From Bifidobacterium sp. ESL0769 (GTDB taxonomy: Bacteria; Actinomycetota; Actinomycetes; Actinomycetales; Bifidobacteriaceae): a stretch of DNA of 64,000 nucleotides. The stretch lies in contig NZ_CP113918.1 of the NCBI RefSeq assembly GCF_029395495.1, positions 744,001 through 808,000 on the forward strand, given 5' to 3'. The position numbers were made by a program, and so were the translations under genes. Positions within the stretch are counted from its first letter, which is position 1; each line of letters opens with the position of its first letter. Below, piece by piece: positions 1 through 8,681 of this stretch. The notes under the pieces were generated by a model. The model was not told where the DNA came from and did no database searches. It saw only the letters and a program-made list of their open reading frames with translations.

Positions 1-926
1 GAAAAGGATGGAGGCATTTTGTTTTCTTCGATATCCCGGAATCCTACGATGATACTGGCATTATCGAGATGGCTTGACTGCGCAGCCTGGGTTGCCGCCG
101 ATTCAGCAATGGCGCGGTAGGAATCATGGAATCGTGCCCCGTCGAACACGGTGAGAATATCATGGCTGTCTTCATCACCCGAGCGGTGAACGCAATATCC
201 GCTGGAAGCCACGGCTTTCCCGCCGTTGACGATAACGCACCATTCTTCGCGAATGCCGTCAACATGGGTGCTAATGGCAATCAGCGAATCTTCGGGAGCT
301 TTACTCAGGTCGCGCTGCAATTCATCAAGATTTCTTCGCGCCGCTCTGAATTCAGGAACCCGTCCGCGGCTCAGTTGCGACCAAGGACGTCCACCCAGTC
401 CTTCCGGCAGCTTGGCCCATCTACGAATTTCGGAGACGGAGGCGATGATGACGTTTCGTTGCGTTAATTTTCGGGGTAAACGGGCCAGCCAATCCGCGGT
501 CGGCGCTTCAAAAACTAGCAGAGATAGGTTATGTCTAATTCTCCAGTGATTATTGGCAATCAGCAAATCGGCCGTAATCCATATGGTAGTAGTATTTTCA
601 ATCTCACGAGTCGGTTCGAAACCGTAGTCATAAGTGGCTGTCCAATTATCAAGAGGATTTTCGAATTGTGATTGTGTCGTCAATACCGTTCGTTGCTCTA
701 TCGATACGGTTCTGCCGTCTAACGAACCCGGCTTGCTTTCCTTATTATTCTGCGGTTTTACCTGTATAGCATCGTGAGAAAGAGGTACCTTCTTCTTTGC
801 GGAACTATCATCCGCAGAGGCGATACTCGACTGTGACATATTTGTCATGTGAGCTTTGTCGAAATACTCCTTGAAAGCTTCCTGAACCCAGGAAAGCGGG
901 CTGATAATGGTCAGATTGGCGCTCAA
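1..926 (-). CDS. Partial ATP-grasp-like protein (C-terminus beyond left edge)
   Basis: Reading the minus strand gives one open frame from about 1013 down to base 1, with no stop inside the window, so the gene is cut by the left edge. I place the start at a TTG at 926-924 because GGAGGG (complement of 930-935) lies just upstream. The frame stays open to a TGA at 1016-1014, so a GTG farther up, or the downstream ATG at about 847, cannot be excluded. The visible part has a variable N-terminal third and then a segment reading IREEWCVIVNGGKAVASSGY. This resembles the core of R2K-type ATP-grasp proteins, where an E-W-R/C strand is followed by a gk-v-xx-S-x-Y motif. Substrate and partner are unknown. 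The family assignment rests on pattern memory only. Confidence 0.5.
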   Translation of the reverse strand, partial: MSANLTIISPLSWVQEAFKEYFDKAHMTNMSQSSIASADDSSAKKKVPLSHDAIQVKPQNNKESKPGSLDGRTVSIEQRTVLTTQSQFENPLDNWTATYDYGFEPTREIENTTTIWITADLLIANNHWRIRHNLSLLVFEAPTADWLARLPRKLTQRNVIIASVSEIRRWAKLPEGLGGRPWSQLSRGRVPEFRAARRNLDELQRDLSKAPEDSLIAISTHVDGIREEWCVIVNGGKAVASSGYCVHRSGDEDSHDILTVFDGARFHDSYRAIAESAATQAAQSSHLDNASIIVGFRDIEENKMPPSF

Positions 927-1204
927 TTTCCCTCCGTTATCGATAGGTTCCGATAAATAGTTCAAGTTTACCGACAGGCTTTGAAACACGCGGAAATGTT
1001 GCGAATACTGGGTTCAGGCAAGTATTTTCCCGATAATAGAACGGACAATAATTAGACAGATTCGAACCGGCGGATTTATTCCCGCTTGCCTCGCAGCTAA
1101 ATATGACACAACTGTTGGTCTTGTTTAGTATTGCCCCTACAAGCTTGCTTGTGAATGAAGTAAATGAATAGGCAAAAATTACACAACTTTAAGGAGTCAC
1201 TATC
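927..1204. other. Divergent intergenic region, FMN reductase leader
   Basis: This AT-richer gap lies between the leftward ATP-grasp-like gene and the rightward FMN reductase and must hold both promoters. AAGGAG at 1191-1196 sits eight bases before the ATG at 1205 and is a good ribosome binding site. I could not define convincing -35/-10 pairs or an operator. Confidence 0.5.
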
Positions 1205-1741
1205 ATGACCAAGATTGCCGTTTTCGTCGGATCGCTGCGCAAGGATTCTTTCAACTTGAGCCTCGCCAAGAACGTTGAGCGCCTTTCGCCCGAAGGTGTC
1301 GAATTCGACTACATCGATATGGACCTGCCGCTTTACAACCAGGACCTCGACGGCGACATGCCGGCCAAGGTCGTCGAGATGAAGAAGACCGTTGAGGCCG
1401 CCGACGGCGTGCTGTTCGTCACCCCGGAATACAACCGCAGCTTCTCCGGCGTCATCAAGAACGCCATTGATTGGGCCTCCCGTCCGTGGGGCCAGAGCTC
1501 CTTCACTGGCAAGCCCGCCGCCATCATCGGTGCCTCCATGGGTGCCCTTGGCGCCACCCAGGCCCAGCACGACCTGCGCAACGTTGCCCTCTTCTTTGAC
1601 ATGAAGCTCATGGGCCAGCCCGAGGTCTACTTCAACGCCGCAACCGGTCTCGACGAGGACGGCAAGGCCGTCGAGAGCTCCGAAGACTTCCTGCGTGGCT
1701 TCGCTGAGGCGTTCGCCAAGCACGTTGAGGCCAACAAGTAA
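1205..1741 (+). CDS. NADPH-dependent FMN reductase
   Basis: This 178-residue flavodoxin-fold protein matches the usual length of the NADPH-dependent FMN reductase family (flavin or quinone reduction, cytosolic). The N-terminal strand ends in GSLRKDSFN, the phosphate-binding loop for FMN. The central TPEYNRSFSGVIKNAIDW is the family signature that contacts the isoalloxazine ring, and GASMGALGATQAQ follows. The start is fixed by AAGGAG eight bases upstream. It stands alone, followed by a gene-free stretch of about 500 bases and a second, different FMN reductase. The substrate (azo dye, quinone, chromate or free flavin) cannot be read from sequence. Confidence 0.9.
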   Translation: MTKIAVFVGSLRKDSFNLSLAKNVERLSPEGVEFDYIDMDLPLYNQDLDGDMPAKVVEMKKTVEAADGVLFVTPEYNRSFSGVIKNAIDWASRPWGQSSFTGKPAAIIGASMGALGATQAQHDLRNVALFFDMKLMGQPEVYFNAATGLDEDGKAVESSEDFLRGFAEAFAKHVEANK

Positions 1742-2242
1742 GTAGTGCTGTCAAAGCGTCGTTTCGTTGCGATACCGGGATTCCGGCGATGCTGGTGATA
1801 TCCGGAAATACTGAGATGCCAACGGTACTGTGAGCGCTGATAATGCAGTATCGTTGGGGCAGTACGGCAATATCGGATACCGCCAATCCTGCCAATTCCG
1901 GCGTTTCAAGTATCGCGACGAAACCTATGGACGCAACGGCCAAGCCGAGGCCGTAACGCCTCAACGATGCAATCGTAAATATTCGATATTCATAATACAA
2001 TTTTTATAAAACGTTTGATGTTTCTGTGCGGTATAATTTGCCTGTATTTGCGTAATGTGAATACAATCACGGTTTCCTTAGTGCTACCTTACGTTTCGGC
2101 CTCGCGTCGGACGTATGAACGTGGTACGTTAGCAAGTGAATATCGTGTACTCGGATTGCCGGGGAGTGTGCCTCACGGCGCGCTTGCAAGGCTTGAAGCA
2201 AACATTCAAAAATTGAAGTTGTCAGGTGCAGGGAGGAAAACT
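1742..2242. other. Intergenic stretch upstream of second FMN reductase
   Basis: About 500 bases without an intact gene. It contains the possible LysR remnant on the minus strand (1745-1993). The rightward frame of the next gene stays open back to 2015, but the ribosome binding site places the true start at 2243, so the rest is probably leader. I see no riboswitch or strong terminator. Confidence 0.5.
1745..1993 (-). pseudogene. Decayed LysR-family regulator remnant
   Basis: On the minus strand an ATG at 1993-1991 opens the short peptide MNIEYLRLHR, which looks like the first residues of a LysR-type regulator, and stops at once. In another frame it is followed by RYGLGLAVASIG, then a segment ending RYCIISAHST. 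This resembles the last strand and helix of a LysR effector-binding domain (GLGIA-type glycine motif). The likely explanation is a regulator reduced by a large internal deletion plus a frameshift. LysR genes often sit beside oxidoreductases, which fits the flanking FMN reductases. The similarity is short and could be chance. Confidence 0.35.
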
Positions 2243-2881
2243 GTGAGTCTTGAGGAGACGACAGACATTGTGGCGCTGGCCGCTAAGGCGGAGGCCGATG
2301 TGAAGCAGTACCGCTTGACGGTGGTCAATGCGGGCATTTCGGAGCCTTCCAGCACGAGGCGTTTGGCCAAGGAGATTACGAACAAGGCCCAGGCCTATCT
2401 TGAGGCTCGGGGCAAGGTTGTCATCGTCGAAATGGTCAATCTTAAGGACATGGCGGTCGACATCGCGAAGGCCTCGGTGACTTTCGAGTCCAGCAATCGT
2501 CTTGCGGAAGCCATTGCTTCGATCACCGCTGCCGACGGTCTGGTTGTGGCTTCGCCTATTTACAAGGCCTCGTATTCCGGCCTGTTCAAAGCGTTCTGGG
2601 ACCTCGTTCCGCGCGACGCCATCACCAACATGCCGCTGGTTCTGGCCGCGACGGGCGGTTCCAACCGTCACGCTTTGGTGCCGGACGTGGTCATGCGCGG
2701 TTTGTTCGCGTTCTTCCGCGCCGTGCCAACAGCCACGAGTCTGATGGCCACGAAAGAGGATTTCGATACGCCGGAACTGGAGAACCGCGAGGAGCGTGCA
2801 GCCACGGAGCTTGGCGCGTTGATGCTTTCCGGTGTGAGGCATGAGCCCGTCGATGAGCCTAGTGACCACATGAATTGGTGA
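2243..2881 (+). CDS. FMN reductase, CE1759/SsuE-like
   Basis: The open frame reaches back to 2015. However, GGGAGG at 2231-2236 precedes a GTG at 2243, and the flavodoxin fold begins only after it (VKQYRLTVVNAGISEPSSTRRLA), so I choose the 212-residue form. That length fits NADPH-dependent FMN reductases of the CE1759 type. The FMN phosphate loop is VVNAGISEPSSTR, and the flavin-contact motif is VASPIYKASYSGLFKAFWD. A C-terminal helix and an acidic tail follow. It is the second flavin reductase in this stretch and only distantly like the first. The natural partner, a flavin-dependent oxygenase or free flavin pool, is not encoded nearby. Confidence 0.8.
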   Translation: MSLEETTDIVALAAKAEADVKQYRLTVVNAGISEPSSTRRLAKEITNKAQAYLEARGKVVIVEMVNLKDMAVDIAKASVTFESSNRLAEAIASITAADGLVVASPIYKASYSGLFKAFWDLVPRDAITNMPLVLAATGGSNRHALVPDVVMRGLFAFFRAVPTATSLMATKEDFDTPELENREERAATELGALMLSGVRHEPVDEPSDHMNW

Positions 2882-3058
2882 TTTCGCTGATTCCGCTTCG
2901 ATAAGCGAATAGGCTCAGCCCTTTGAAGCCTCAATAATTTTTCTTTTTTGTTATCGGTTCGTTGTCTTTTGATGGCGGACCGATATTTTTTTATTCGGAG
3001 AGAATTTTTTCGGGTGTAATTATGGGGTATGATAGGTTATGCCTACAAGGAGGTGGCT

Positions 3059-4480
3059 ATGGTTTATCAAACCGTCAATCCATATACCAACGAACTGGTC
3101 AAGGAATATCCGTTCACCACTGATGCCGAGCTGAAGAGCACCATCGATCTGGCGGACAAGACATATCATGAAACGCAAAGCCAGCCGATTGCCGAGCGTG
3201 CCAAGATTCTGCACAACGTTGCAGCGCTGTTCCGCAAGAAGTCCGCGGAACTTTCGAAGATCTGCACGGTCGACATGGGCAAGCTCGTGGGTGAGTCCGC
3301 AGGCGAGGTGGAGCTGTGCGCCATCATCGCTGATTGGTTCGCCGATCACAGCGAGGAACTGCTCAAGCCCGACAAGCTTGACAGCATCGTCGCCGGTGAC
3401 GCCCAGGTACTGCACCAGTCCGTCGGTGTCGTCGTCATGGTCGAGCCCTGGAACTTCCCGTACTATCAGATCATGCGCGTCTTCGCGCCGAACTACATGC
3501 TTGGCAACACCATGATTTTGAAGCACGCTTCCAACACGCCGACCTCGGCCAAGCGTTTCTGCGAGATCGTCGAGGAGGCCGGAGCCCCGAAAGGCGCTCT
3601 GACCAACCTCTTCATGACCTATGACCAGGTGACGCAAGCTATTGAGGACCCGCGTGTTCAGGGCGTGGCGCTCACCGGTTCCGAACGTGGCGGCGTGGCC
3701 GTCGCGGGTGCCGCCGGCAAGGCTCTGAAGAAGAGCACGATGGAACTGGGTGGCATGGATCCGTTCATCGTACTTGGTGACGCCGATATGAAGAACGTCA
3801 ACGAGTGTGCATGGCGTGTCCGTCTTTACAACGCCGGCCAGGTCTGCACTTCGGCCAAGCGCTTCATCGTCATGGACAACGTCTACGACGAGTTCCTCGA
3901 TGGTCTGATCGACGCCTTCTCGCGTGTCACTCCGGGTGATCCGATGGATCCGTCGACCACCATCGCCCCAATGAATTCGAAGCGCGCCAAGGAGAAGCTG
4001 CAGGGCTCGTTCGATGCCGCGGTCGCCGCAGGTGCGAAGGTCGCCTACCGCTTCCCGGAGATCGACTCCGAAGGCCAGTTCTTCCGTCCTTCGATTCTCA
4101 CCGACATTACCCCCGACAATCCCGGTTACAAGACCGAGATGTTCGGCCCCGTCGGTGCGGTTTACAAGGTCCACAGCGAAGAAGAGGCCGTGGCGCTCGC
4201 CAACGACAACCCGTATGGCTTGGGCGGCATGCTCTTCTGCGGCGACAAGGAGCATGGTGCCGAGGTGGCCGCGAAGGTCTACACCGGCATGATGTTCGTC
4301 AACACGCCGTTGGCCTCGCTGCCTGACATCCCGTTCGGTGGTGTGAAGCTTTCCGGTTACGGCCGCGAAATGTCGCGTCTGGGCCAGATGGCGTTCACCA
4401 ACGACAAGCTGCTCGTCACCGCGGATCGCTTCGACAAGAACAATGCCCCCGGCGCTCTCTATGCCGCGCAGGATTTGTGA
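3059..4480 (+). CDS. NAD(P)-dependent aldehyde / succinate-semialdehyde dehydrogenase
   Basis: This 473-residue aldehyde dehydrogenase oxidises an aldehyde to its acid with NAD(P). The start is the ATG at 3059 behind AAGGAGG; an upstream in-frame start at 3029 lacks such a site. The N-terminal half is the cofactor domain with VMVEPWNFPYYQ and LTGSERGG. The catalytic pair is visible as Glu229 in MELGGMDPF and Cys263 in NAGQVCTSAKR. The C-terminus carries FGGVKLSGYGRE, typical of the succinate-semialdehyde dehydrogenase branch. It is monocistronic with a strong terminator after it. The true substrate is uncertain because the branch also accepts other short-chain aldehydes. Confidence 0.88.
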   Translation: MVYQTVNPYTNELVKEYPFTTDAELKSTIDLADKTYHETQSQPIAERAKILHNVAALFRKKSAELSKICTVDMGKLVGESAGEVELCAIIADWFADHSEELLKPDKLDSIVAGDAQVLHQSVGVVVMVEPWNFPYYQIMRVFAPNYMLGNTMILKHASNTPTSAKRFCEIVEEAGAPKGALTNLFMTYDQVTQAIEDPRVQGVALTGSERGGVAVAGAAGKALKKSTMELGGMDPFIVLGDADMKNVNECAWRVRLYNAGQVCTSAKRFIVMDNVYDEFLDGLIDAFSRVTPGDPMDPSTTIAPMNSKRAKEKLQGSFDAAVAAGAKVAYRFPEIDSEGQFFRPSILTDITPDNPGYKTEMFGPVGAVYKVHSEEEAVALANDNPYGLGGMLFCGDKEHGAEVAAKVYTGMMFVNTPLASLPDIPFGGVKLSGYGREMSRLGQMAFTNDKLLVTADRFDKNNAPGALYAAQDL

Positions 4481-4531
4481 TTGATGCTGCTGCGCGACTG
4501 ATGCAGTGGCTCGATTCACAGCAATCGACTC

Positions 4532-4575
4532 AAGAAGCCGGTTTCGTTATTGATACGGAATCGGCTTCTTCTTTT
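4532..4575 (+). terminator. Rho-independent terminator after aldehyde dehydrogenase
   Basis: AAGAAGCCG (4532-4540) pairs with CGGCTTCTT (4562-4570) around a 21-base loop, with CTTTT following. It lies 50 bases after the dehydrogenase stop codon. Confidence 0.7.
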
Positions 4576-4613
4576 GTGCTTGTTTATAGTATTTCGTTTT
4601 TGAAGTGGTAAAA

Positions 4614-4654
4614 GGCAGTGTGCAAAGGGTAAAACTTATTCTTTGCACACTGCC
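4614..4654 (-). terminator. Strong hairpin terminating xylulokinase (convergent side)
   Basis: A perfect 14-bp inverted repeat, GGCAGTGTGCAAAG at 4614-4627 and its complement at 4641-4654, with a 13-base loop. It lies 28 bases past the leftward xylulokinase stop and has a short T run on the minus-strand side. It may act in both directions between the convergent genes. Confidence 0.75.
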
Positions 4655-4681
4655 CATATTCATTTCGGTAATCGGATCTGA

Positions 4682-6202
4682 CTATCCGCGGGCCTTTACA
4701 TAGGCCTCATAGACTTCGGGGGTCGGCTCGGCGGTTTCGGTGCCGTCGATGTTGAGGTTCCATTGCGGGGGTTCAGGCTCTTTGCTTAATACCCATGCGG
4801 CCTGACGGGCTGCGCCGATGGCGACGTATTCATCGGTGGCCGGACGGGTGACGGGCATGCCGAAAATCGCGGGAGCCAGGGTGCGTACGGCTTCGGACTT
4901 CGCGCCGCCGCCGATCAGAAGGATACGGTTGACGCTGCCGCCTAGGCTCTTGATGATTTCCAAGCAATCGCGTTGCGAGCAGAGCAGGCTTTCGATGAAC
5001 GCGCGGGCGAAGTTCTGTTTGGTGGTGTTGGCCAATGTCATGCTGCTGAGCACCGCATTGGCGTCCGGCCGGTTTGGTGTGCGCTCGCCGTCGAAATAGG
5101 GGACCAAAGTCAGGCCACCTGCTCCGGGTTCGGCGGCAAGGGCAAGCCGGCCGAGTTCGTCGTAATCCACGCCGAGAGCAGCACAACCGGCATCCATGAT
5201 GCGCGAGCCGTTGATAGTGCAGGCCAGCGGCAGATAGTGCCCGGTGCAGTCGGCAAAGCCCGAAACGGCGCCACTCAGGTCTTGTACCGGATTTTCCGCA
5301 ATGGCTGCGGCTACGCCGGAAGTGCCTAGCGAAACGCTGACGTCGCCCACCGACATGCCCAAGCCAAGAGATGCCATAGCATTGTCGCCGCCGCCGGGCC
5401 CGATGATGCAGCCGCCGTCGATAGCCGAGCCTGCGACGGCGGGGGAGGCCTTGACCGGTGCGGATTCGCGCGGCCCCAGTACCTTGGGAAGAATGATGTC
5501 GTGCCGCCCAAGAACCATGTCGATCAGGTCGTAACGATAGATGTTGTTGGCGGAATCGAAATAACTGGTGCCCGAGGCGTCGGAACGGTCGGTGAACAAA
5601 GCGTCCAGATGCGCGTCCTCGCCCTCCTCAACCGGACCGAAGCCGGCGATGCGCCAGCTCAGCCAATCGTGCGGCAGACAGACCGCCGCGATTCTCGCGG
5701 CATTCTCGGGCTCGTTTTCGGCCACCCAAGCGATTTTCGTTAATGTATATGAAGCCACGGGAGAGGAACCCACAGCCTTCACCCAGCGCTGTCTACCGCG
5801 CGCCATGACGTCTTCCGGTTCGTCCTCAGAAATGCGCTCCGGCGTACCAAGCCGTTTGATAAGGTCTTCTGCCTGCGGAGCCGAGCGCGTGTCGTTCCAA
5901 AGCAGAGCGTCGCGAATCACTCTTCCGCGCTTGTCGAGCAGCACCATACCATGCTGCTGTCCGCCGACGGCCAACGCCGAAACGTCATCAAGACCACCGG
6001 CCTGCTTGGCAGCCTGGCAGAACGCCTGCCACCAGTATTCGGGATCGACGCTGGTGCCGTCGGGGTGCTTCGCCTGGCCGAATCGTACAAGCTTGCCTGT
6101 CTCGGCATTGGTCACGCGTACCTTGGTTGATTGTGTCGAAGTGTCGATTCCCGCTACCAACGTCGTGTGAGCGGAAGCACCGTCTGATTGTTCCTCCGTC
6201 AT
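4682..6202 (-). CDS. xylB: Xylulokinase
   Basis: This 506-residue FGGY-family sugar kinase phosphorylates D-xylulose to xylulose 5-phosphate, which enters the phosphoketolase shunt in bifidobacteria. The N-terminal FGGY domain opens with AGIDTSTQSTKV, the ATP phosphate loop. GGQQHGMVLLD and LLWNDTRS form the sugar site. The C-terminal domain has VSLGTSGVAA and the adenosine motif LLIGGGAKSEAVR. I start at the ATG at 6202, six bases behind an AGGCAGGA site; an in-frame GTG at 6232 lacks one. The gene diverges from a ROK-family regulator with a 192-base shared control region, a common layout for xylose genes. Xylulose is the expected substrate, though FGGY specificity is hard to assign by eye. 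Confidence 0.87.
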   Translation of the reverse strand: MTEEQSDGASAHTTLVAGIDTSTQSTKVRVTNAETGKLVRFGQAKHPDGTSVDPEYWWQAFCQAAKQAGGLDDVSALAVGGQQHGMVLLDKRGRVIRDALLWNDTRSAPQAEDLIKRLGTPERISEDEPEDVMARGRQRWVKAVGSSPVASYTLTKIAWVAENEPENAARIAAVCLPHDWLSWRIAGFGPVEEGEDAHLDALFTDRSDASGTSYFDSANNIYRYDLIDMVLGRHDIILPKVLGPRESAPVKASPAVAGSAIDGGCIIGPGGGDNAMASLGLGMSVGDVSVSLGTSGVAAAIAENPVQDLSGAVSGFADCTGHYLPLACTINGSRIMDAGCAALGVDYDELGRLALAAEPGAGGLTLVPYFDGERTPNRPDANAVLSSMTLANTTKQNFARAFIESLLCSQRDCLEIIKSLGGSVNRILLIGGGAKSEAVRTLAPAIFGMPVTRPATDEYVAIGAARQAAWVLSKEPEPPQWNLNIDGTETAEPTPEVYEAYVKARG

Positions 6203-6243
6203 TATTCCTGCCTTTCGAAATACGCCGGACACTGCTACGTGCC

Positions 6244-6308
6244 TAGACTGCCTCGTCTGAAATCAGTCTACTTGCAATCCATTATCTATATTAGTTAAAT
6301 CAATAGAT
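6244..6308. promoter_or_regulatory. Candidate operator region between xylB and ROK regulator
   Basis: The divergent gap has two dyads: TAGACT (6244-6249) with AGTCTA (6265-6270), and ATCTA (6284-6288) with TAGAT (6304-6308) inside a very AT-rich block. ROK repressors of the XylR/NagC type bind AT-rich dyads in such positions. This is position-based inference; no consensus was matched. Confidence 0.35.
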
Positions 6309-6394
6309 TATTTCAATGGTACCATGTGTTTTGTCGTTGAGCCCGGTATTTGCACCGGCTGATACAGTGAACGTATCTTTGAAAAGGGGCGATT

Positions 6395-7618
6395 ATGGCG
6401 CTGAGAAGTATCAATCAGGACGATTTGCGCAATCACAATCTATCGGTGGTCCTCACCACATTGCTCCAATCAGCCAAACCCATGAGCCGCGCCAAGCTCG
6501 CGAAGGCCACGGGATTGACGAAAGCCACGATGTCGCTTCTGGTGCCCATGCTCGTCTCCTCAAACGCAATGGAGGAAGGAAAGCCGGTTTCCGGAGGCAC
6601 GACCTACGGCAGACCAAGTACGCCACTGAATATATCTGGGAATCGCTTTTGCTCGATAGGGTTGCAAATCAATACCGATGGGTACGGCTACATCATACTG
6701 GCGCTTGACGGAACCGTCGTTTCCGAGCGTTGGGTGAGTCAATCCATGGAATCGAGCGACCCTGATGAGGTGTTCGCGCAGCTTGACGAACTGGTCAGCG
6801 TTGGCGAACGAGTATCCAACGAAAAATGCTTACGCGTCGTCGGCACGGTTCTGGCGCTTCCTGGGCTTGTCACCGACGATATGGTGCTGTTGTCGGCCAA
6901 AAACCTTGGCTGGAAAAAGCTGGAACTTTCGCGGTTCAATGTGGTTAAAAGGCTCGATGCGCTCGCCGACAATGAGGCGAATCTGGCTGCTTTGGCCCAG
7001 ATACCAGGCTATGCCACCCCTCGTAACGGCAAAAGCGTGATTCGTCCGACCGACTCGTTCATTTATATCTCCACGGATATTGGCATCGGCGGTGCCGTGG
7101 TGCGCCACGGGCAGGTCGACCGCGGCGACTCCGGATTCGCCGGTGAGCTCGGCCATGTCTCAGTGGCGTTGGACGGACCGCAGTGCACCTGCGGGCGTTG
7201 CGGATGCCTGGAAATGTACGCCGGGCGCAAGGCGCTGGTGGAGGCTTCCGGCGTCGCCGACCCCGGGGTTTCCACGCGGATGGAAGCGGTGGATGAACTG
7301 CTCGCCAAGTACAAGGGGCACGACGACCGTACCATGGCTGCGGTGGACCGGGCGGTAAGGGCGTTGACGTCCGTACTTGCCTCGGCGATCAATATCCTTG
7401 ATATCGATACCGTCGTTTTGGGCGGGCTTTGGGACCGGTTCGGCAAGTCGCTGACCCGCAGGCTCAGCCATGAGCTCGAGCTGCAGATATTGAGTTATCC
7501 GGAAGTTCAACCGCGGGTGCTGTTGCCTGACGTCAATACCCGACCGGCGCTTCTTGGTGCCGCGGAAGTAGGGTTGCGCAGGTTCATAGACAATCCGCTG
7601 GCGTTTATCAATTCCTGA
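6395..7618 (+). CDS. ROK-family transcriptional regulator (XylR/NagC-like)
   Basis: This 407-residue protein joins an N-terminal winged helix (about residues 12-70, with MSRAKLAKATGLTKATMSLL) to a C-terminal ROK sugar-kinase-like domain. The ROK part shows ISTDIGIGGAVV, the GELGHVSV motif and the zinc site CTCGRCGCLE. A complete ATP site is not obvious, as expected for a regulator. AAGGGG lies seven bases before the ATG. The divergent neighbour is xylulokinase, so it probably represses or activates xylose or related pentose use, with the sugar as effector. The exact ligand is inferred from context only. Confidence 0.85.
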   Translation: MALRSINQDDLRNHNLSVVLTTLLQSAKPMSRAKLAKATGLTKATMSLLVPMLVSSNAMEEGKPVSGGTTYGRPSTPLNISGNRFCSIGLQINTDGYGYIILALDGTVVSERWVSQSMESSDPDEVFAQLDELVSVGERVSNEKCLRVVGTVLALPGLVTDDMVLLSAKNLGWKKLELSRFNVVKRLDALADNEANLAALAQIPGYATPRNGKSVIRPTDSFIYISTDIGIGGAVVRHGQVDRGDSGFAGELGHVSVALDGPQCTCGRCGCLEMYAGRKALVEASGVADPGVSTRMEAVDELLAKYKGHDDRTMAAVDRAVRALTSVLASAINILDIDTVVLGGLWDRFGKSLTRRLSHELELQILSYPEVQPRVLLPDVNTRPALLGAAEVGLRRFIDNPLAFINS

Positions 7619-7798
7619 TAATATTGTCGTTCGTTCCATCGTATTTATGGCTCATGCGTTCGTATGCCCGGAAGCTTGATTTTCCAAGGATTTCGTAACG
7701 GCACCAACGATTTGGCGTAGGCCATAACCAGCGTCGATAGCGTAAAGGTGTGCCAAGAAAGCCGGTGCTGATAGAGTGGCGGTTGGCGTCTCCGCCCG

Positions 7799-7845
7799 AA
7801 CTGTGCAGGTCAAGGGGCGCTGTAATCAAAACGCTGTGCACAGTT
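7799..7845. repeat. Inverted repeat in ykoE leader
   Basis: AACTGTGCA (7799-7807) is exactly complementary to TGCACAGTT (7837-7845), 29 bases apart, ending 18 bases before the start codon of the ECF transporter gene. It could be an mRNA hairpin near the ribosome binding site or an operator. I looked for the conserved TPP riboswitch boxes and did not find them. Confidence 0.5.
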
Positions 7846-7863
7846 TGAATGCAAGGAACTACC

Positions 7864-8610
7864 GTGGCCGAACCTGCCCAGAAACCTGAACGAACATCAA
7901 CCGACCAGTCTTCATCGGTTGCCCAAGAAGCCGATTCCAAAGGCCAGAGTGGGGTAACGGGGCAAAACCGCCGTTCGGGTTCGTCTTTGAAAACGCCGGT
8001 CGTCAAAGTCGCCAGAGTTTCTCGTCTGCGCTGGCGCGCCGCGGATATCGCCATCGGTGCGGCGCTCGGCGTGGCCTGCGGCGTCGTCTTCTGGGGATTC
8101 AATTTCGCCTACGCGTGGATCGCCCCGTTGCTTCGTGCCGTTCTTCCCGGCGTCACCAGCCTGTTTCATGCGTTCTGGTACTTCTCCGGGCCCCTGGCAT
8201 TGCTGATCATCCGCAAACCGGGTGCCGCGATTTACGTCAATATCATCGGCAGTCTGACGGAGACGCTGTTCGGCAACCAATATTCGTTCACCTTCGTCTT
8301 CCTTTCCGCGGCTTTGCAAGGATTGTTCGCCGAAGTGCCGTTTGCTATTTTCCGTTACCGCAAGTTCAATCTCGGCCTGAGCATTGCCTCGGGGGCGCTG
8401 ACCGCAGTGGAATATGGCTTTTACGTTCTGTTTACGCGACTGCAGGGTGTTGCGCTGGTCAGCCCGCGTGGCCTGACCCACATGACCTGCGAAATCATCG
8501 GCGGCATACTCATCGCCGGCGTGATGAGCTGGTTCCTTTACCTTGCCATCGCCAAAACCGGTGCGCTGGATCGTTTCGCTTCCGGTCGTGCGGTGAAAAG
8601 CAGGAAATAA
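7864..8610 (+). CDS. ykoE: YkoE-type ECF transporter substrate-binding (S) component
   Basis: This 248-residue membrane protein has a soluble, Ser/Gln/Lys-rich N-terminus of about 55 residues and then six likely membrane spans. The first span is ADIAIGAALGVACGVVFWGF, and NIIGSLTETLFGNQYSF follows. This pattern is typical of YkoE, the S component for hydroxymethylpyrimidine or a thiamine precursor. The start is a GTG at 7864 with AAGGA six bases before it; the ATG at 7849 lacks a site. YkoE normally precedes ykoD (ATPase) and ykoC (permease), but here the next feature is a tRNA gene carrying a prophage, so the energising module must be elsewhere or lost. The thiamine role is inferred from the family. 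Confidence 0.75.
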   Translation: MAEPAQKPERTSTDQSSSVAQEADSKGQSGVTGQNRRSGSSLKTPVVKVARVSRLRWRAADIAIGAALGVACGVVFWGFNFAYAWIAPLLRAVLPGVTSLFHAFWYFSGPLALLIIRKPGAAIYVNIIGSLTETLFGNQYSFTFVFLSAALQGLFAEVPFAIFRYRKFNLGLSIASGALTAVEYGFYVLFTRLQGVALVSPRGLTHMTCEIIGGILIAGVMSWFLYLAIAKTGALDRFASGRAVKSRK

Positions 8611-8681
8611 AACCTGCCGTTTCCGTGTGGTGTCGCTGGTCAGAGCGTTTGATAAAGTAGAGAAGTTGGTTTTGCCAACGT

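Noticed and set aside
3020..4519. 499-codon leftward frame opposite the aldehyde dehydrogenase
   Set aside because: Mirror frame of a confidently identified gene, with no recognisable domain or binding site.
7619..7863. TPP riboswitch before ykoE
   Set aside because: The conserved CTGAGA and ACCTGA boxes are missing; only a simple inverted repeat is seen.
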